A stretch of 64,000 nucleotides of DNA from JAFAGX01 sp035624215 (lineage in GTDB: Bacteria > Acidobacteriota > Terriglobia > Terriglobales > Acidobacteriaceae): NCBI GenBank assembly GCA_035624215.1, contig DASPRY010000026.1, positions 1 to 64,000 of the forward strand. Direction: 5' to 3'. The stretch's first letter is position 1. Each line of letters starts with the position of its first letter. The position numbers were made by a program, and so were the translations under genes. The notes below the pieces were generated by a model. It made no database searches, was not told where the DNA came from, and was given only the letters and a program-made list of their open reading frames with translations. Positions 60,942 through 64,000 of the stretch are shown in pieces.

Positions 60942-62086
60942 GTCTGCGAAAAAAAATTGTGCAGGAAATCCACGCCCGTGGCTCCATTCCCTTTTCGCGC
61001 TACATGGAACTTTGTCTCTACGATCCGGAACTTGGATACTACTCGCGTGCCGGGGAACAGTTTGGGAAAGCCGGAGACTTTTATACGTCGAGCGATGTGC
61101 ACGCCGTATTCGGACGGCTGATGGCGCGGCAGTTTGAAGAGATGTGGCGGCTCCTAGGATCACCAAAAGAAATAAAAATTCTCGAACTAGGGCCAGGACG
61201 GGGGTTGTTTGCTCAAGACGTCCTGGCTTGGGCTGAAAAAAAGTTCCCAGCATTCTTTGCCGCAATCCGCTACTCGCTGGCCGAAAGCTCACCGGCGTTG
61301 CAAAGGAGGCTACAGGATACGCTGTGTTCTCGTTTCTCGAACCGGAAAGTCTCGATTGCAGATTTCCCTCAGAACGATGTGAGCGCTCCCCCTCCCCTGA
61401 GAGCTACCATTATTTTTGCCAATGAATTCTTCGATGCGCTGCCCGTCGAGGTTCTCAGTTCAAAGGGCGAGCTGCGCATCTCCGAAAGGGAGGAACGTTT
61501 CGTCGAAACCTGGGCGCCTTCTTCCTCCGAAGCACTGGAATTTCTCGATCGCTATGGCGTGCATCCAGAGGGCGAAGAAAGGATCGAAGCGCCGCTAATT
61601 GCTCGCCGCTACGTGGCTGAGGCCGCACTTTCAATGCAGCAAGGATTCCTCATCGCTGTTGACTATGGCTACACGCGGGGCGAGTTGCTCGCGGGACGTC
61701 ATCGCGGAACTGTTATGGCATATCGCAAACATTCGGCCAGCACCAACCCCTATGAAGCTCCCGGCGAACAGGACATAACTTCCCACGTGAATTTCAGTGC
61801 TTTGGCCGCCGCTGCTGAACAGCAAGGAATGCAAGTCCAGCCGCTGGTCACACAATCGCAGTTTCTGCTGGGCATCGGCGAGCAGAACCAGTTCGCCGAT
61901 GCCTTTGAAGGATGCTGCCTGCCGCAAGAGCGTGCCAAAGTTGCTCTGCAGCTTAAACATCTGATAACCCCGGCCGGAATGGGTGAAACTTTTCACGCGC
62001 TCGTAGCAAGCAAAGGAATAGACCCTCACAAGGTGGCGGACCTTAGCGGCCTCAGTTTCGGCAAGAACCGCAGTCAGCTTCAATGA
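60938..62086 (+). CDS. MidA/NDUFAF7-family SAM-dependent methyltransferase
   Basis: A 382-residue protein of the MidA family. The mitochondrial homologue NDUFAF7 dimethylates an arginine of complex I subunit NDUFS2; bacterial members are less studied. I see the family opening PFSRYMELCLYDPELGYYS, TSSDVHAVFGRLMARQ, SAM motif I ILELGPGRGLFAQD, and IFANEFFDALPVEV, which is the most typical block. GFLIAVDYGYTRGEL is also present. The start is GTG at 60938, coupled to the small gene before it. A role in respiratory complex assembly is inferred from the family. Confidence 0.88.
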   Translation: MSLRKKIVQEIHARGSIPFSRYMELCLYDPELGYYSRAGEQFGKAGDFYTSSDVHAVFGRLMARQFEEMWRLLGSPKEIKILELGPGRGLFAQDVLAWAEKKFPAFFAAIRYSLAESSPALQRRLQDTLCSRFSNRKVSIADFPQNDVSAPPPLRATIIFANEFFDALPVEVLSSKGELRISEREERFVETWAPSSSEALEFLDRYGVHPEGEERIEAPLIARRYVAEAALSMQQGFLIAVDYGYTRGELLAGRHRGTVMAYRKHSASTNPYEAPGEQDITSHVNFSALAAAAEQQGMQVQPLVTQSQFLLGIGEQNQFADAFEGCCLPQERAKVALQLKHLITPAGMGETFHALVASKGIDPHKVADLSGLSFGKNRSQLQ

Positions 62087-62168
62087 CATCGGTAACGTAC
62101 GATGGTGCATGTCGGACATCGCACCGATGTGCATTGCACGCGCTTGAACTCTGGCCCAGAATTCCCTC

Positions 62169-62636
62169 ATGTTTCAGCGGTTCAGCGTCGTCGCCGGCCT
62201 TTCTCTCTGCTGCGGCCTTTTGCTGGCTGCCGGGATGTTGGCTCAGTCCGCAAACGATGATTCGCGTTCCCGCGAAAATCAGCTTATTGCTCTCGAACAC
62301 CTCTGGAACGAGGCGCAGGTCAGCCGCGATGCAAAAGCGTTGGCCGGCATGATCGGCGACAAGTTCGTGAACACCGAGTGGGACGGCCAGGTCACTGAAA
62401 GAGGAAAATTTCTCGCCGATATCGCTGACCCTCGCTTCAAGATTACCGCCCTGAACATCCAGGATGTGAAGGTAATCCTTTATAAGGATGCCGCTGTAGT
62501 GGCCGGCATTTATCACACCAAAGGGACCTACCAAGGCAAACCCTACGAGCACACCGGACGGTTCACGGATACTTGGGTGCTGCAGGATGCGAAGTGGCAG
62601 TGCGTCGCTAGCCACACCAGCTTGTTGCAGAAATAA
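62169..62636 (+). CDS. secreted NTF2-like (DUF4440) protein
   Basis: A 155-residue protein with a signal peptide (residues 1-26, ending LAQS) and an NTF2-like cone fold: helix IALEHLWNEAQVSRDAKALAGMIGDKFVNTEWDG, then strands VKVILYKDAAVVAGIYHTKG, GRFTDTWVLQDAKWQCVASH. DUF4440 proteins resemble ketosteroid-isomerase-type folds; no catalytic residues can be fixed. It stands alone, 82 bases after the methyltransferase gene. Confidence 0.8.
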   Translation: MFQRFSVVAGLSLCCGLLLAAGMLAQSANDDSRSRENQLIALEHLWNEAQVSRDAKALAGMIGDKFVNTEWDGQVTERGKFLADIADPRFKITALNIQDVKVILYKDAAVVAGIYHTKGTYQGKPYEHTGRFTDTWVLQDAKWQCVASHTSLLQK

Positions 62637-62786
62637 CTCATGTTCAGCCTTCTGGCCTCGTAATATCCAAGTATTCTGGGCGCTATAAAAAGATTTTATC
62701 GGCGAATCCTGCTTCCGGAAGTTCGTTCCCACGATCTAAACTGCAACGGCTCCACCCATCGGGTTGCGGCCCCCTGGTTGAGATCA

Positions 62787-63740
62787 ATGGAAACCATCGC
62801 ACGTCCGGCTGCCTGGAAGACCCTGGTCGCCTTCGCCATTGTGTACTTTGTCTGGGGCTCGACGTTCCTAGCGATCCGGGTAGGAGTGCGCGAGGTCCCG
62901 CCTTTTCTGCTTGCAGGCCTTCGTTTTCTGGTCGCGGGGATACTTCTGTTCGTTTGGATGCTGAGCAAAGGAACGAGTTATCCCACTCGCCGCGAGTGGG
63001 CGGCAGCGTCGTTTGTCGCAGTGCTGATCTTTGTGTTGGACTATGGACTCCTCTTTTGGTCCGAGCAGCGTGTGCCGTCCGGCCTCGCCTCGGTGATGAT
63101 GGCGACGATTCCAGTCTTCATGGGATTGTTAGAAATTATCTTCTTGCGAACGCAACAGCTCACTCTGCGGCTGACAGTTGCCCTCATCGTGGGCATTTGT
63201 GGCGTCGCCGTTCTCATGAACCCTTCTGCTGCATTTGGGGAAAAACCGATCGATGGCATGGGCGCAGCCGCACTACTGATCGCTTCCCTCAGTTGGTCCA
63301 CCGCAACAATTCTCACACGTAAGCTGCCGCTACCGAACGCAAAGGCTATGAGTTCCGCAGCGCAGATGCTCGCTGGAGGAGTGATGCTTCTGCTGGTGTC
63401 TACAATTTTGGGGGAGTGCCACGGTTTTGATGTAGGGGCTGTCTCGCCGATCGCCTGGTTTGCGCTGGCCTATCTCATCGTCGCTGGTTCAATAATCGCC
63501 TTCACCGCCTATGTTTGGCTGATTCACCACGAATCGCCGACAAAGGTGGGCACCTACGCTTATGTGAACCCCGTAGTCGCTGTTGTGATCGGATATTTTC
63601 TCGGTGGTGAAGTGGTCGGCATTCGTACGCTTGTGGGAACCCTTCTGGTCCTTGTCAGCGTAGTGGTGATTACTACCATGCCGGCAAAGAAGGTTGAAGC
63701 TCCGGTGGTTGTGCCTGAAACAGAGCGAGTCGCAGAATAA
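62787..63740 (+). CDS. EamA-family (drug/metabolite) transporter
   Basis: A 317-residue inner-membrane protein with about ten hydrophobic segments in two EamA repeats (roughly 15-140 and 150-300). I see YFVWGSTFLAIRVGVREVPPFLLAGLRF near the start and GTYAYVNPVVAVVIGYFLGGE near the end, the typical YedA/RhaT-type pattern. It exports or imports a small metabolite; the substrate cannot be inferred. The ATG at 62787 is preferred to a TTG at 62778. It converges on fumC. Confidence 0.88.
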   Translation: METIARPAAWKTLVAFAIVYFVWGSTFLAIRVGVREVPPFLLAGLRFLVAGILLFVWMLSKGTSYPTRREWAAASFVAVLIFVLDYGLLFWSEQRVPSGLASVMMATIPVFMGLLEIIFLRTQQLTLRLTVALIVGICGVAVLMNPSAAFGEKPIDGMGAAALLIASLSWSTATILTRKLPLPNAKAMSSAAQMLAGGVMLLLVSTILGECHGFDVGAVSPIAWFALAYLIVAGSIIAFTAYVWLIHHESPTKVGTYAYVNPVVAVVIGYFLGGEVVGIRTLVGTLLVLVSVVVITTMPAKKVEAPVVVPETERVAE

Positions 63741-63904
63741 GCGAACTGGCTTATTATCTTCAACCGCTTTCACTAGCGGGGCTTCGGGATAACTCACTTT
63801 GCGCTTTGTCTGCTCCCGGACGCGGAGCGTGACGCGCTTAGAACCGGCGCATGCGCTCACGAAACCCTGCCTGCCATTCCAGATCAACCATAACCCGCTT
63901 CCGT

Positions 63905-64000
63905 CTATGGCCTTGTCATCCTCTCTGGCTTAACCAGTTGATCGAACTCCTCCCCGCTAAGATATCCCAGCTTCAGAGCGGCTTCGCGGAGGCTGGTATG
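63905..64000 (-). CDS. fumC: fumarate hydratase class II, 3' end only
   Basis: The last 31 codons of a gene that runs off the right edge. The end reads LREAALKLGYLSGEEFDQL followed by VKPERMTRP and a TAG stop at 63907-63905. This is the usual C-terminus of class II fumarases; aspartase (AspA) and argininosuccinate lyase relatives are close, so the assignment to FumC is likely but not proven from so short a piece. It converges on the transporter gene 164 bases away. Confidence 0.75.
   Translation of the reverse strand, partial: HTSLREAALKLGYLSGEEFDQLVKPERMTRP

Noticed and set aside
1..64000. tRNA, rRNA, CRISPR arrays, insertion sequences and prophage genes
   Set aside because: I looked for T-arm signatures, repeated spacers, transposase and phage-structural proteins and saw none; small tRNAs could still be missed by eye.

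Overview
ORGANISM. The window looks like chromosome from an aerobic member of the Acidobacteriota (Terriglobia/Koribacter-like). This is an inference from gene content and style, not from a database search. The pointers are two large secreted M13 peptidases, a secreted FecR-type protein with an aromatic-rich second half, a split b6-like cytochrome b next to a giant multihaem cytochrome, a two-gene ergothioneine cassette, and many intergenic short palindromes. Gene density is high, GC is moderately high, and alternative starts (GTG, TTG, one probable CTG) are common. I found no rRNA, tRNA, CRISPR array, insertion sequence, phage gene or origin.

LAYOUT. 1-10.5 kb: 5' part of rfbB and a Tat-exported metallophosphoesterase (minus), a tandem universal stress protein, egtB-egtD (plus), an M13 peptidase, dinB and glgA (minus). 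10.6-17.7 kb: rsmA and amrB (plus), then a small secreted protein, a second M13 peptidase, a FecR-domain protein, a secreted protein and ruvC (minus). 17.9-21.4 kb: two GT-C-like membrane proteins that converge and overlap, and a small secreted protein. 21.5-33.9 kb: one tightly packed minus-strand run of twelve genes (degenerate HAD/fatty acyl reductase fusion, thioester-reductase-like SDR, polysaccharide pyruvyl transferase-like protein, ABM protein, adenylating ligase, crotonase, ACP, second ligase, lipid kinase, thioredoxin, VKOR, esterase). 34-48.2 kb: a secreted metallo-beta-lactamase-fold protein, then a plus-strand respiratory block (hemH, Rieske, cytochrome b N-half, cytochrome b C-half, eight-haem cytochrome, cupredoxin lipoprotein, haem A synthase), an epimerase (minus), an ABC exporter and a DUF420 protein. 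48.2-55.4 kb (minus): a radical SAM protein, a 2-hydroxyacyl-CoA dehydratase-like protein and a 1203-residue activase. 55.5-64 kb: HtrA-like protease, hemerythrin, HAD phosphatase, 3-hydroxyacyl-CoA dehydrogenase, DUF2911 protein, MidA-like methyltransferase, DMT transporter and the 3' end of fumC.

HOW THE GENES WORK TOGETHER. The best candidate for an undescribed system is the twelve-gene run at 21.5-33.9 kb. Five of its eleven junctions overlap by 4-16 bases. It contains acyl activation (two AMP-forming ligases), a carrier (ACP), a crotonase with both catalytic glutamates, two reductases, a lipid kinase, a ketal pyruvyl transferase-like enzyme and an esterase. This reads as a pathway for a reduced (aldehyde or alcohol derived), possibly phosphorylated and pyruvylated, membrane or cell-surface lipid. 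The second candidate is the activase/dehydratase/radical SAM set at 48-55 kb, unusual beside aerobic respiration genes. The third is the respiratory block, which combines a b6f-like split cytochrome b lacking the PEWY glutamate, a Rieske protein with a duplicated N-terminal motif and an eight-haem cytochrome with long coiled-coil segments.
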